Shown here piece after piece: positions 53,226-61,619 of a stretch of 64,000 bases of DNA (its first letter is position 1; every line of letters starts with the position of its first letter). The translations under genes were made by a program, and so were the position numbers. Source of the DNA: Pseudomonas allokribbensis (lineage in GTDB: Bacteria; Pseudomonadota; Gammaproteobacteria; Pseudomonadales; Pseudomonadaceae). Where the stretch lies: NCBI RefSeq assembly GCF_014863605.1, contig NZ_CP062252.1, positions 2,365,001-2,429,000 on the forward strand, in the 5' to 3' direction. The notes beneath the pieces are model-generated. The model was not told where the DNA came from, searched no databases, and saw only the letters and a list, made by a program, of their open reading frames with translations.

Positions 53226-54575
53226 TCAGCCATTGCTCGGGTCAGGCAGCGCGGTACTGGCGCCGAGCTTGTTCAGGAAGAACAGGTACACCAGACCCAG
53301 GGCGATCCAGATCAGGCCGAGTTTCTGTGCATCGACGCCCATGTTGTACATGATGGCCGCGACGATGATGAAGCCGATCACCGGGCAGATCAGGTGACGG
53401 ATCACTTGGCCGGACTTCTGCCGGCGCCAGTAGTAATTGATCACGGTCAGGTGCAGCAGCATGAAGCCGCTCAAGGCGCCGAAGTTGACCAGCGAGGTCA
53501 GGGTGTCCACCGAGTTGATGAACAGGTAGCAGATCACCAGCGACAGCACGGCCACCAGATAGATGCTCAGGTACGGCGTGTTGTGTTTCGGGTGCACCTT
53601 GGCCAGCACTTTCGGCAGCTTGCCGTCGCGGGCCATGCCGAACAGCAGGCGCGAGACCGCCGCTTGCGAAGTGATCGCCACCGCCACGCCCCAGGCCAGG
53701 GCCGTGGCCACGCCGGTCAGGGTGGCGAGCCAGCTGCCGGCGGCAATTTCGGCGATTTCATAGAACGCGGTGTCGGCAGACTTGAAGCCCATGCCGGCGG
53801 CCAGGTCGGTGGCGATCCAGGTCTGTACGACGAAAATCGCGCCCATCACCACCAGGGTGATCAACGCTGCTTTTCCGACGCTGCGGCCCGGATCGCCCTT
53901 GATCTCTTCGGCGAGCGTGGAGATCGCATCGAAACCGAGGAATGACAGCACCGCAATCGACACCGCTTGCATCAGCAGGGCGAAGTTGAAGGTTTCCGGG
54001 TGATACAGCGGCGCCAGGGTCAACTGGCCGTTGCCGCCACCGTTGTGCAGGGCGTTCCAGGCGTAGAACAGGAAAATCCCCAGCACAACCAGTTGTGCCA
54101 GCAGGAACACGATGTTCATGCGGGCGGTGAAAGTGATGCCGCGCAGGTTGACGAACGTGGCGCTGACCAGGAACGCCAGGATGAAGCCGACCTTCGGAAT
54201 GTCCGGGTACAAATGGTTGAGCGCCATCACCGCGTAGACGTAGAGCAGCGGCGGAATCAGCAGATAGTCGAGCAGCATCAGCCAGCCGGCGATGAAACCG
54301 ACGTGTTGATTCAGACCTCGTTGTGCGTAGGAATACACCGAGCCGGCAATCGGAAAGGCCCGGGCCATGCTGCCGTAGCTCAGCGCGGTGAAGACCATCG
54401 CCACCATGCCGATGATGTATGCCAAAGGCACCATCCCCGGTGCCTCCGCGTTGACGTAGCCATACACGCCAAACGGGGCGATGGGGATCATGAAGATCAT
54501 CCCGTACACCACCAGGTCGGTCAGTGTCAGGCTACGTTTCAACTCCTGTTTGTAGCCGAACTCTTCTATTTCCAT
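53226..54575 (-). CDS. APC family amino acid/polyamine permease
   Basis: A 449-residue transporter with 12 predicted helices: LTLTDLVVYGMIFMIPIAPF, GSVYSYAQRGLNQHVGFIAG, SFLGFDAISTLAEEIKGDP, AVSRLLFGMARDGKLPKVLA. These are the usual APC landmarks, closest in style to PuuP-type amine importers. I chose ATG 54575 because GGAG is nine bases upstream; TTG 54599 is less likely. It should import the substrate of the surrounding catabolic genes. Confidence 0.88.
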   Translation of the reverse strand: MEIEEFGYKQELKRSLTLTDLVVYGMIFMIPIAPFGVYGYVNAEAPGMVPLAYIIGMVAMVFTALSYGSMARAFPIAGSVYSYAQRGLNQHVGFIAGWLMLLDYLLIPPLLYVYAVMALNHLYPDIPKVGFILAFLVSATFVNLRGITFTARMNIVFLLAQLVVLGIFLFYAWNALHNGGGNGQLTLAPLYHPETFNFALLMQAVSIAVLSFLGFDAISTLAEEIKGDPGRSVGKAALITLVVMGAIFVVQTWIATDLAAGMGFKSADTAFYEIAEIAAGSWLATLTGVATALAWGVAVAITSQAAVSRLLFGMARDGKLPKVLAKVHPKHNTPYLSIYLVAVLSLVICYLFINSVDTLTSLVNFGALSGFMLLHLTVINYYWRRQKSGQVIRHLICPVIGFIIVAAIMYNMGVDAQKLGLIWIALGLVYLFFLNKLGASTALPDPSNG

Positions 54576-54662
54576 GAAGCGCAACTCCTTGTCAGCCAAT
54601 CGGTCGTTTTAGTTGTTATATCGGTCCGTCGTTTACAGCGTCAGCAGTGGTTACAACAATCT

Positions 54663-55415
54663 TTACAGCAGGGGTGCCAGATAATTTGCCCAGCGGGAAA
54701 CCGCTTCCGGGCTGCGCAGCAGGTCGTTGCGCACTTCGATCAAGACCGACTCCAGACCACGGGCATCGCCGTGCACCGGCACGGTCATGTCGCCCAGCGG
54801 GTCGATCTTGTACGGCTGGTTGCCGGCGACTTTCAGCGGATGTCGGTCGAGACCGTCGAGCAGGCGCTGGGCGTATGCCTTGGACTGACCGAACAGCACG
54901 CCGACTTCCAGTTCCCGTGGCTGGCCGTAGTACACCGGGGTGAAACTGTGAATCCCCACCACCCGCACTGGCCGGCCATCGGCCAGGCGCTCGTCGATCA
55001 GTTGTTGCAACCGGGTGTGAAACGGCTTGAACAGGCACTGGCGACGGTGTTCGCGGGTGGCTTCATCGAGCTCGCGATTGCCCGGCACCTGATAGATCTC
55101 GCTCTGCGCCGGAATGCTGTCCGGGGCATGTCGGGGCCGGTTGAGGTCGATCAACAGTCGCGAATAATTGGCGCTCAGGAGCGTGGCGCCGATCTTTTCC
55201 GACAGTTGCTCGGCCAGCTCCAGCGCACCGATGTCCCAGGCAATGTGTTCACGCGCAGCCGTGTCATCCAGGCCCAGATTGTTCAGGGCGTCGGGGATGT
55301 AACGGCTGGCGTGCTCGCACACCAGGATCAGTGGATGCGACGAGTTTTCGCGGATCAGGTTGTAGACCGGTCGGGTGTACAACCCAAGCTCGGCGGATTC
55401 AGTACAGGCGTGCAT
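54663..55415 (-). CDS. N-formylglutamate amidohydrolase family (HutG-like)
   Basis: A 250-residue member of the HutG/FGase family: LILVCEHASRYIPDAL with the metal-site Glu-His, ANYSRLLIDLNRP, VGIHSFTPVYYGQPRELEVG, and LIEVRNDLLRS, all conserved positions. Family members cleave an N-formyl or related amide from glutamate or similar acids, using zinc. No other histidine-utilisation gene is near. Its start overlaps the end of the ligase gene; ATG 55415 is chosen, GTG 55424 is possible. The actual substrate is unknown. Confidence 0.82.
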   Translation of the reverse strand: MHACTESAELGLYTRPVYNLIRENSSHPLILVCEHASRYIPDALNNLGLDDTAAREHIAWDIGALELAEQLSEKIGATLLSANYSRLLIDLNRPRHAPDSIPAQSEIYQVPGNRELDEATREHRRQCLFKPFHTRLQQLIDERLADGRPVRVVGIHSFTPVYYGQPRELEVGVLFGQSKAYAQRLLDGLDRHPLKVAGNQPYKIDPLGDMTVPVHGDARGLESVLIEVRNDLLRSPEAVSRWANYLAPLL

Positions 55416-56730
55416 AGTGCTCACACAGGTCAGCGGGCGAGAGCTGTTCCGTCAGCGCCAGTTCCTCGGTTTTAAGGGCGAAATACGTGTCGAGCAACGG
55501 TGCCGGCAGCGCTGCCATCAGCGCTTCGCTGCGACGCAGGCATTCCAGTGCCTGAGCCAAAGAGGCAGGCAGGGCAACGATGCCCCGCGCCTCGCGTTGT
55601 TCGTCGTTGAGTGAATCGGGGATTTCATCGGTGATCGCGTTCAGCGCCAGACGCTGTTCGATGCCCAGGCGTCCGGCGATCAGCAGCGCAGCCATCGCCA
55701 GGTGCGGCGAAGCGGTGGCGTCCATGGCGCGGAATTCCAGGTTGTACTGCTTTGCCACGGGTTTGTTGCCCAGGCTCACGGTCGGGCAGATGCGCAGCGC
55801 CGCTTCGCGGTTCTGTTGCCCGAGGCAGGCGTAGGACGCGCTCCAGTGGTGCGGCTGCAAACGTTCATACGACACCGGCGTCGGTGCGGTGAACGCACAC
55901 AGCGCCGGCAAGTAATGCAGCACGCCCGCCGCCCAGTGCTGGCCGAGGGTCGACAAGCCATTGCTGGTGCCGGCGTCGTACAGCATCGGCTGACCGGCCA
56001 GATCGAGCAGGCTGACATGCAGGTGCACGCCGTTGCACACCGCTTCAGCAGCGGTCTTCGGTGCGAAGCTCAGGTCCAGGCCCATCTGCCGGGCGATTTC
56101 ACGGGTGATCTCGCGTACGTTCACCGCGCGATCCGCCGCCGCCACGCCGAAGGTCGGGCGGCAGGTGATTTCGTATTGATGCTTGCCGTATTCGGGCAGG
56201 AACATTTCCGGCTCGACGCCGCCGGCGCGCAACGCGCTGAGCAGCCAGCCGCCGAACTCGGCGCCCTGGCGTTGTGCTTCGAGAGAGAAGGCCAGGTGTT
56301 CGGCAAACCCTGCGTGCAGATTGAATTCGTGTTCGAACGCGGCATTGACCTGCAAGCCGAGCTGGTCGCGATACCGCTCGATTTCATCGCGCAGCAGCGT
56401 GCGCGGGCAGGCGCCCCACGGGCGGCCGTCGGTTTCGCGGATGTCGCCGTGGATGAAATCCAGCGCCGGGGCGGCGGTGTCCGGGCCGTTGCCGACGGTG
56501 ACGCGGCTGGCCAGATCGGGAATCAACCGCAGATCGCCATAGGCGCCCCACGGATTGCTCGACGCGATGATGTCCTGCGGCGTCAACGCGCTGTTGGCCG
56601 GCACCCAGCCGCAACCGGCCGCTTGATAGTGTTCCAGCTCATCGCTGGGAAACGAGCGGCCACGGGTGATGCCGATCAGGTCGGTAGTGACGATGGTGGT
56701 CATCGGCAACGGCGACAGGCGTTCGCTCAT
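55399..56730 (-). CDS. glutamine synthetase family gamma-glutamyl ligase
   Basis: A 443-residue protein of the glutamine synthetase family: beta-grasp N-terminus, then the catalytic barrel with NAAFEHEFNLH (metal site), APKTAAEAVCNGVHLHVSLL, NREAALRICP, and NLEFRAMDATASPHLAMAALL (ERxxP-like Arg position). It is shorter than GlnA and lacks its adenylylation tyrosine loop, so it is one of the GlnA-like enzymes (PuuA, IpuC, GlnT types) that gamma-glutamylate an amine. The ATG overlaps the hydrolase stop (ATGA). Confidence 0.85.
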   Translation of the reverse strand: MSERLSPLPMTTIVTTDLIGITRGRSFPSDELEHYQAAGCGWVPANSALTPQDIIASSNPWGAYGDLRLIPDLASRVTVGNGPDTAAPALDFIHGDIRETDGRPWGACPRTLLRDEIERYRDQLGLQVNAAFEHEFNLHAGFAEHLAFSLEAQRQGAEFGGWLLSALRAGGVEPEMFLPEYGKHQYEITCRPTFGVAAADRAVNVREITREIARQMGLDLSFAPKTAAEAVCNGVHLHVSLLDLAGQPMLYDAGTSNGLSTLGQHWAAGVLHYLPALCAFTAPTPVSYERLQPHHWSASYACLGQQNREAALRICPTVSLGNKPVAKQYNLEFRAMDATASPHLAMAALLIAGRLGIEQRLALNAITDEIPDSLNDEQREARGIVALPASLAQALECLRRSEALMAALPAPLLDTYFALKTEELALTEQLSPADLCEHYARLY

Positions 56731-57371
56731 GGCTGCATCTCCTGCAACCGGCCGAGTACGGTGTCGGTGTCGGTGATCCAGCAGTAGCCCTTGATCGCGT
56801 TCAGGCACGCGTCGTGGCGTGCTTCGGTGTAGGTCGCGCAGGCGTCCGCCACCAGTGTCACCAGATAACCCCGGTCGGCGGCGTCGCGCACGGCCATGTC
56901 CACGCACTGGTCGGTGACGATGCCGGCGATGATCAGGTGCCGGGTTTCGAGGTTGCGCAGCACGTAGTCGATGTTGGTCGAGTTGAAGACACCGGAAGAA
57001 GTCTTCGGCAGCACGATTTCGTTTTCCGCCGGGGTCAGTTCGGCGATGACCTGTGCTTGCGGGCTGCCCTTGGGCAGGTGCATGTCCGACAGTTTGTGGT
57101 CCAGCGAGCGGTCGCGGCCGTCGGCGGTGAGGCTTTCGATCAGGGTGTGCAGCACGTTCTGCCGTGCGTCGCGGAAGGCGTTGAGCAGGCGCACCTGATT
57201 CGGCACCACTTGCGAGCGCGTGCGGTTGAGGAAGTAGGCGGCGTCCGGGCCTTCGAGGTGCGGGTCGAACTGCGGCTCAAGCCAGGCACGCTGCATGTCC
57301 ACCAGCAACAGCGCAGTGTGGTCGGTGACAAACGGCAGGTCCCGCGGCGAGCGGTGGGGAAGGCTGAACAT
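56727..57371 (-). CDS. isochorismatase-family cysteine hydrolase
   Basis: A 214-residue cysteine hydrolase with the Asp-Lys-Cys triad visible in order: TALLLVDMQRAWL, LPKTSSGVFNSTNIDYVLRN, and IAGIVTDQCVDMAVRDAAD. Relatives hydrolyse amides, carbamoyl groups or isochorismate. With the ligase and amidase genes alongside, an amide or ureido intermediate is likely, but the substrate cannot be read from the sequence. It lies 2 bp after the regulator stop. Confidence 0.87.
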   Translation of the reverse strand: MFSLPHRSPRDLPFVTDHTALLLVDMQRAWLEPQFDPHLEGPDAAYFLNRTRSQVVPNQVRLLNAFRDARQNVLHTLIESLTADGRDRSLDHKLSDMHLPKGSPQAQVIAELTPAENEIVLPKTSSGVFNSTNIDYVLRNLETRHLIIAGIVTDQCVDMAVRDAADRGYLVTLVADACATYTEARHDACLNAIKGYCWITDTDTVLGRLQEMQP

Positions 57372-57373
57372 CC

Positions 57374-58228
57374 TTATTTATCCTCCAGCAGGTGGGTGTC
57401 GAAGTCGTTGCGCAGGGCATCGATGCCTTCCAGGCGATCGGCCAGGTCCGGGCTGCGCAGGGTCAGGCAAGCGATCAACGCTTCAACCTGGGCCAGCGCC
57501 GGGACCATGGTGTCGAACGGCGATGCCGACTCCACCGGGGCGCTGATGATCATGTCGGCCAGCTCGCGCAGCGGCGAGGCATAAATGTCGGTGAACAGCA
57601 CGACGCGAGCGTTGTTGTTCTTCGCGGCAGTGGCCACGCGCAGGGCCTGGGTCTGGTAGCGGCGATAGTCGAACACCAGCACCACGTCCTGGCGCTGCAG
57701 GTCGAACAGACGATCCGGCAGTTGCGCGTTGTCCTCCAGCGCAAAGCAACCGGGGCGCAGCAGACGCAAATGATTGAGCAGGTAGGTGGCCATCAGGCTG
57801 CTGAAACGCCCGCCGAAGCAGTAGACCTGATGGCGCGTGTCGAGCAGCCACTGCGCGAGAATCCGCACGTCTTCGGGTTGGGTCAGGGCCTGGGTTTCAG
57901 CCAGCAGGTTGTGGCTGTGGGCCAGATAGTGGCTCCAGGCATCGTCCTGATTCAGGTTCGAACGCGGTTGCAACAGCGTGCGCGGCGAGCGCAGGCGATG
58001 GTCCATGTCGCTGAGGAGGGCGTCCTGGAATTCGGCGTAACCGCCAAAACCGAGTTTTTTTACCAGGCGCACGATGGTCGGATCGCTGACGCCGGCGTGT
58101 TCGGCCAGACGCGCCATCGGGCCGAGCCCGTTGCGCGGGTACTGATCGAGCAAGGCCCGGACGACTTTGCGCTCTGATGGCGTAAGGTCCAGGCCGGGAT
58201 CAGTAATCAGGTCTCTGAGAGGGGGCAT
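57374..58228 (-). CDS. RpiR/MurR family transcriptional regulator
   Basis: A 284-residue regulator: RpiR-type helix-turn-helix at the N-terminus (LTPSERKVVRALLDQYP, MARLAEHAGVSDPTIVRLVKK) and a SIS domain (VYCFGGRFSSLMATYLLNHL, DVVLVFDYRRYQTQALRVA, VVLFTDIYASPLRELAD). The ATG at 58228 has AGGAG upstream. As first gene of the cluster it probably controls its own operon, responding to an intermediate bound by the SIS domain. Confidence 0.9.
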   Translation of the reverse strand: MPPLRDLITDPGLDLTPSERKVVRALLDQYPRNGLGPMARLAEHAGVSDPTIVRLVKKLGFGGYAEFQDALLSDMDHRLRSPRTLLQPRSNLNQDDAWSHYLAHSHNLLAETQALTQPEDVRILAQWLLDTRHQVYCFGGRFSSLMATYLLNHLRLLRPGCFALEDNAQLPDRLFDLQRQDVVLVFDYRRYQTQALRVATAAKNNNARVVLFTDIYASPLRELADMIISAPVESASPFDTMVPALAQVEALIACLTLRSPDLADRLEGIDALRNDFDTHLLEDK

Positions 58229-58545
58229 CCGGGCTCCTGCTGGATGGGGTGTTGGATTCGCTTCACAATCCGTTAAAACAGTATTTATGTAACTCACGCT
58301 ACATGTCTAGTGAATTTTCCAGGCAATTATTTCAGCCCCAAAATGGGGCGAGATGCCCGTGTAACAAGGGCTACACGTCTATCGATCGATCTTGTAGTCC
58401 ATTGCCCATTGTTGTGTCAGACATTGCCGCTTTGTTTTGACAGGGCGATTGAAGGGCTTCCCCGGAACCGCCCGGTTTACGGCACAATTGCCGTCCTGTC
58501 GGCACGTTGCCGGGTGTTTTTTACCTTCTGACCGAGTGACTCATT
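58229..58545. other. gene-free region between the RpiR gene and the cobF operon
   Basis: No gene is seen in this 317-bp stretch. It holds a hairpin GCCCCA-AAA-TGGGGC (58335-58349) and, at its right end, tandem hairpins and a T-run described separately. Promoters for both divergent units must be here; I could not assign them. The conserved B12-box pattern of a cobalamin riboswitch was not found. Confidence 0.5.
58479..58522 (+). terminator. terminator-like leader structure upstream of the phosphatase/cobF operon
   Basis: Two small hairpins (ACGGCA-CAAT-TGCCGT at 58479-58494; CGGCA-CGT-TGCCG at 58500-58512) are followed by GGTGTTTTTT, ending 23 bp before the GTG start. The two stems share the sequences CGGCA and TGCCG, so alternative pairing is possible, as in an attenuator. 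Confidence 0.4.
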
Positions 58546-59118
58546 GTGCAAGCCACCCGTTTGACCTTGATGTGTCACGCCAGAACCGTCGCACAAAAAT
58601 TGGCGCGTTTTCCTACGAACGAAGCTGTTGAAGAAAGCGCTGTTGCGTCTGACTCGCTGGCCGCTCGGTTCGAGAGGCCGCGCCGTTTGATCTGTGGCCC
58701 GGAATTGCGCACGCGTCAGACTGCCGCATGGTTCGGTCACGATGCCCAGGTGGATGAAGCACTGCGCGATTGCGACTGGGGCCGTTGGCAGGGGCAGTCG
58801 ATCAAAGACCTGCAGCGAGATGAACCGGAAGCCCTGCAAGCCTGGCTCGAAGATCCCGGCGCCGCGCCCCATGGCGGGGAGTCGGTGGTGCAACTCGGCG
58901 AGCGAGTGGCCGCATGGCTGGCGACCCTGCAAACCACGCCGGGTCATGTAGTGGCCGTCACGCATCCGTTCATCATGCGTGCGGCGCTGATGCAGGTCAT
59001 GCAGGGCCAGGCTTTCCATAGCATCGATGTCGAGCCGCTGGCGGTGGTCGAGTTGAGTTTCTTCGGGCGCTGGCGGCTACGCTTGTCCGGCATCGACCTT
59101 GAAGGAGACCGTACATGA
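58546..59118 (+). CDS. histidine phosphatase family protein with altered RHG motif, GTG start
   Basis: A 190-residue phosphoglycerate-mutase-fold protein, encoded directly before cobF with an ATGA overlap, as CobC-type phosphatases often are in cobalamin clusters. The signature RHG reads CHA (LTLMCHARTV): the phosphorylated His is kept, but the phosphate-binding Arg and the Gly are changed. Later motifs remain (CGPELRTRQTAAWF, CDWGRWQGQSI, HGGESVVQLGERV, VVAVTHPFIMRA). The GTG start has GAGTGAC upstream. Confidence 0.8.
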   Translation: MQATRLTLMCHARTVAQKLARFPTNEAVEESAVASDSLAARFERPRRLICGPELRTRQTAAWFGHDAQVDEALRDCDWGRWQGQSIKDLQRDEPEALQAWLEDPGAAPHGGESVVQLGERVAAWLATLQTTPGHVVAVTHPFIMRAALMQVMQGQAFHSIDVEPLAVVELSFFGRWRLRLSGIDLEGDRT

Positions 59119-59870
59119 AGCGATTGCTGGTCATCGGCATTGGCGCCGGCAACCCCGACTACATCACGATGCAGGCGGTGAAGGCGCTGAATCAGGTGGA
59201 CGTGTTTTTCCTCATGGACAAGGGCCAGAGCAAGGACAAGCTGATCGACCTGCGTCGCGAAATCTGCGAACGCTACATCACAGATCGTACGTATCGTTTC
59301 GCCGAAGCCCACAGCCCGGAGCGCGAGCGCGGCGATGTGGACTACAGCGCCAGCGTCGATGATCTGAACCGCGCCAAGCAGCAAACCTTCGAGCGCCTGA
59401 TCAATGACGAATTGGCTGACGGGCAGTGCGGCGGTTTTCTGGTATGGGGCGATCCGGCGTTGTACGACAGCACCCTTCGCATTCTCCAGGCGATTCTGGC
59501 TTCGGGGCGATGCACATTTGAATTCGACGTGATCCCGGGCATCACCAGCGTTCAGGCCCTGGCGGCGCAGCACAGGGTACCGCTGAACACCATCGGCCAC
59601 TCGATTGAAATCACCACCGGCCGACGCCTGGCGGCGGGGCAGGTGAGTGATACCGACAGCCTGGTAGTAATGCTCGACGCGGAAGATTCCTACCATCGGG
59701 TGGCGGATCAGGAGACAGAGATTTACTGGGGCGCCTACCTCGGCACGCCGGACGAAATCCTCATCAGCGGCCGGCTCAAGGATGTCGCGGATGAAATCGA
59801 GCGGGTGCGCAAGGCTGCGCGGGCCGAGCATGGCTGGATCATGGACACTTATCTGTTACGCAAGCCTTGA
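59115..59870 (+). CDS. cobF: precorrin-6A synthase (deacetylating)
   Basis: A 251-residue tetrapyrrole methylase: KRLLVIGIGAGNPDYITMQA, the loop VFFLMDKGQSKDKLIDLRRE characteristic of CobF, and GFLVWGDPALYDSTLRIL followed by VIPGITSVQALAAQHRVPLN. CobF methylates C-1 of precorrin-5 and releases acetate in the aerobic cobalamin pathway. Coupled to the upstream phosphatase-like gene by ATGA. Its 3' end overlaps the convergent regulator gene by 32 bp. Other cob genes are elsewhere. Confidence 0.93.
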   Translation: MKRLLVIGIGAGNPDYITMQAVKALNQVDVFFLMDKGQSKDKLIDLRREICERYITDRTYRFAEAHSPERERGDVDYSASVDDLNRAKQQTFERLINDELADGQCGGFLVWGDPALYDSTLRILQAILASGRCTFEFDVIPGITSVQALAAQHRVPLNTIGHSIEITTGRRLAAGQVSDTDSLVVMLDAEDSYHRVADQETEIYWGAYLGTPDEILISGRLKDVADEIERVRKAARAEHGWIMDTYLLRKP

Positions 59871-60828
59871 CCTCACGACCAAATCGCTCGCGATACACCG
59901 ATGGCGGCACCCCGACCACGCTGCGAAACGCCACACGAAAGCTTTCCACCGAACGATAACCACAACGCAGTGCGATCTGCTCGGTGTTCTGCGGCGTGCT
60001 TTCCAGCAACTCCCGAGCTCGGGCCAGGCGCTCGTGTTGCAGCCAGGCCTTGGGTGACTGGCCGCTGGCTTCGGTAAATTTGCGCAGGAAGGTGCGTTCG
60101 CTCATCGCCGCTTCGCTGGCCAGATCACGCACTTCCAGCGGTTCGTGCAGGCGTTCGCGGGCCCACTGCATCACGCGCGACAGATCGCTGCGCGGGGTCG
60201 GGCTGACCGGGGTGGGAATGAATTGCGCCTGACCGCCGGTGCGTTGCGGCGACATCACCAGCCGTCGCGCTACCGAATTGGCCACCTGAGTGCCGAAGTC
60301 CCGCGCCACCAGATGCAGGCAGGCGTCGATCCCGGCCGCGCTGCCAGCCGAAGTAATCAATTGGCCGGAATCGACGTAAAGCACATCCGGGTCGACATCA
60401 ATGGCCGGGAAGCGCTCGGCCAGCTCCGAGGTGTAGCGCCAGTGGGTGGTCGCGCCATGCCCGTCGAGCAATCCGCTGGCTGCCAGCACAAAGACACCCG
60501 AGCAGATCGACAGCAACCGAGCGCCGCGTGAGTGCGCATCACGCAATGCTTCGAGCAATGCCTCGGGCACCGGCGCACTGCGGTCGCGCCAGCCGGGAAT
60601 GATGATGGTGCGCGCATCCGCCAACAATTCCAGACCACCATCGGCCAGCACCTGAATCCCGCCCATGGCACGCATCGGGCCCTGATCGACCGCCGCGATG
60701 CAGTGCGCGTACCACGGGAAATCGAATTCCGGCCGGGCCAGGCCGAAGATCTCCACGGCGATGCCGAACTCGAACGTACAGAGGCCGTCGTAGGCCAGGA
60801 TCGCGACCAATCCAGGTGAATCAGGCAT
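59839..60828 (-). CDS. ftrA: GlxA-type AraC family regulator, FtrA-like
   Basis: A 329-residue regulator with an N-terminal DJ-1/PfpI-like domain (LVAILAYDGLCTFEFGIAVE, LLSICSGVFVLAASGLLDG, where the Cys sits in SICSG) and a C-terminal AraC domain (LASEAAMSERTFLRKFTEAS, IALRCGYRSVESFRVAFRSV). FtrA-type regulators are often divergent from a rhodanese gene, as here (next gene at 60930). The ATG at 60828 is preferred; its ribosome site is weak. It probably controls the rhodanese gene. The symbol is by family resemblance. Confidence 0.82.
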   Translation of the reverse strand: MPDSPGLVAILAYDGLCTFEFGIAVEIFGLARPEFDFPWYAHCIAAVDQGPMRAMGGIQVLADGGLELLADARTIIIPGWRDRSAPVPEALLEALRDAHSRGARLLSICSGVFVLAASGLLDGHGATTHWRYTSELAERFPAIDVDPDVLYVDSGQLITSAGSAAGIDACLHLVARDFGTQVANSVARRLVMSPQRTGGQAQFIPTPVSPTPRSDLSRVMQWARERLHEPLEVRDLASEAAMSERTFLRKFTEASGQSPKAWLQHERLARARELLESTPQNTEQIALRCGYRSVESFRVAFRSVVGVPPSVYRERFGREVKACVTDKCP

Positions 60829-60929
60829 TTGGCGGAAAGTTCCCGGTGAGTGTCTTGTGCGCCACTGTAGCGGCAAGCGGCGGCTCGATAAAGTCTGTTC
60901 AACCCACACAGACAAAGGAGTGATTCAAC

Positions 60930-61364
60930 ATGCCCAGCCTGGTTCGCGAAATTCCTGCCGCCCCGTCGGCGATTGCCCTGATGCACTTCAGCAACCGTCT
61001 GACCTTCGAAACCGATTGTTCCGACGTCTTCAGCAGCCAGGAAGCCGGCGAGATCGATTTCGTGCTGGTGGACGTGCGCGGGCCGCTGGCCTTCGAGCGC
61101 GGCCACGTACCGGGGGCGATCAATATTCCGGGGCGTTTGCTGACAGCCGAAAGGCTGGCGGATTACCCGACATCCACGCTGTTCGTGGTGTATTGCGCCG
61201 GTCCTCACTGCAACGGCGCCAACAAGGCAGCGGTGAAACTGGCGGCGCTGGGTTATCCGGTCAAGGAGATGATCGGCGGGGTCACCGGCTGGCTCGATGA
61301 AGGCTTCGAATTGAGTGTCGCGGCACCGCGAGCGGCGACCCATCCGATTGCCTGTGATTGCTGA
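60930..61364 (+). CDS. rhodanese-like sulfurtransferase
   Basis: A 144-residue single-domain rhodanese: FVLVDVRGPLAFERGHVPGA, then the active-site loop VVYCAGPHCNGA with the catalytic Cys, and MIGGVTGWLDEGF. AAAGGAG precedes the ATG. It would transfer sulfane sulfur or act in thiol stress. It is divergent from the FtrA-type regulator and followed by its own terminator, so it is a one-gene unit. Confidence 0.9.
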   Translation: MPSLVREIPAAPSAIALMHFSNRLTFETDCSDVFSSQEAGEIDFVLVDVRGPLAFERGHVPGAINIPGRLLTAERLADYPTSTLFVVYCAGPHCNGANKAAVKLAALGYPVKEMIGGVTGWLDEGFELSVAAPRAATHPIACDC

Positions 61365-61373
61365 TATTCAGTG

Positions 61374-61399
61374 AGTTGCCGCCCTCGGCGGCAACTTTT
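61374..61399 (+). terminator. intrinsic terminator of the rhodanese gene
   Basis: AGTTGCCGCC, loop CTC, GGCGGCAACT, then TTT: a perfect 10-bp GC-rich stem starting 10 bp after the stop codon. Confidence 0.88.
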
Positions 61400-61619
61400 A
61401 TCGGCTTTGTCCTACAACCCTTGCACCGCTCTGGCGCACACTTTTCCCACGTGATGGCACTCGCCGATTTTCTATAAGTATTTGTCGCTTAAACACAATT
61501 TGCCCCGTGCGCACCGCCATAGACTGCCGGCCACTTCGGTTTCTTTGCGCTACACAGCCCAAGGCCGAACCTGACAATCGAAAGCTGCCAATAAAAGCCT
61601 CCGCACACGGGAGTAATAA

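Noticed and set aside
54663..57371. Histidine utilisation (hut) operon because of the HutG-like and cysteine hydrolase genes
   Set aside because: hutH, hutU, hutI and hutC are absent and the neighbours (ligase, RpiR regulator, succinyltransferases) point to another pathway.
58229..58545. Cobalamin riboswitch before cobF
   Set aside because: The B12-box pattern and the conserved core could not be found; only simple hairpins and a T-run are present.
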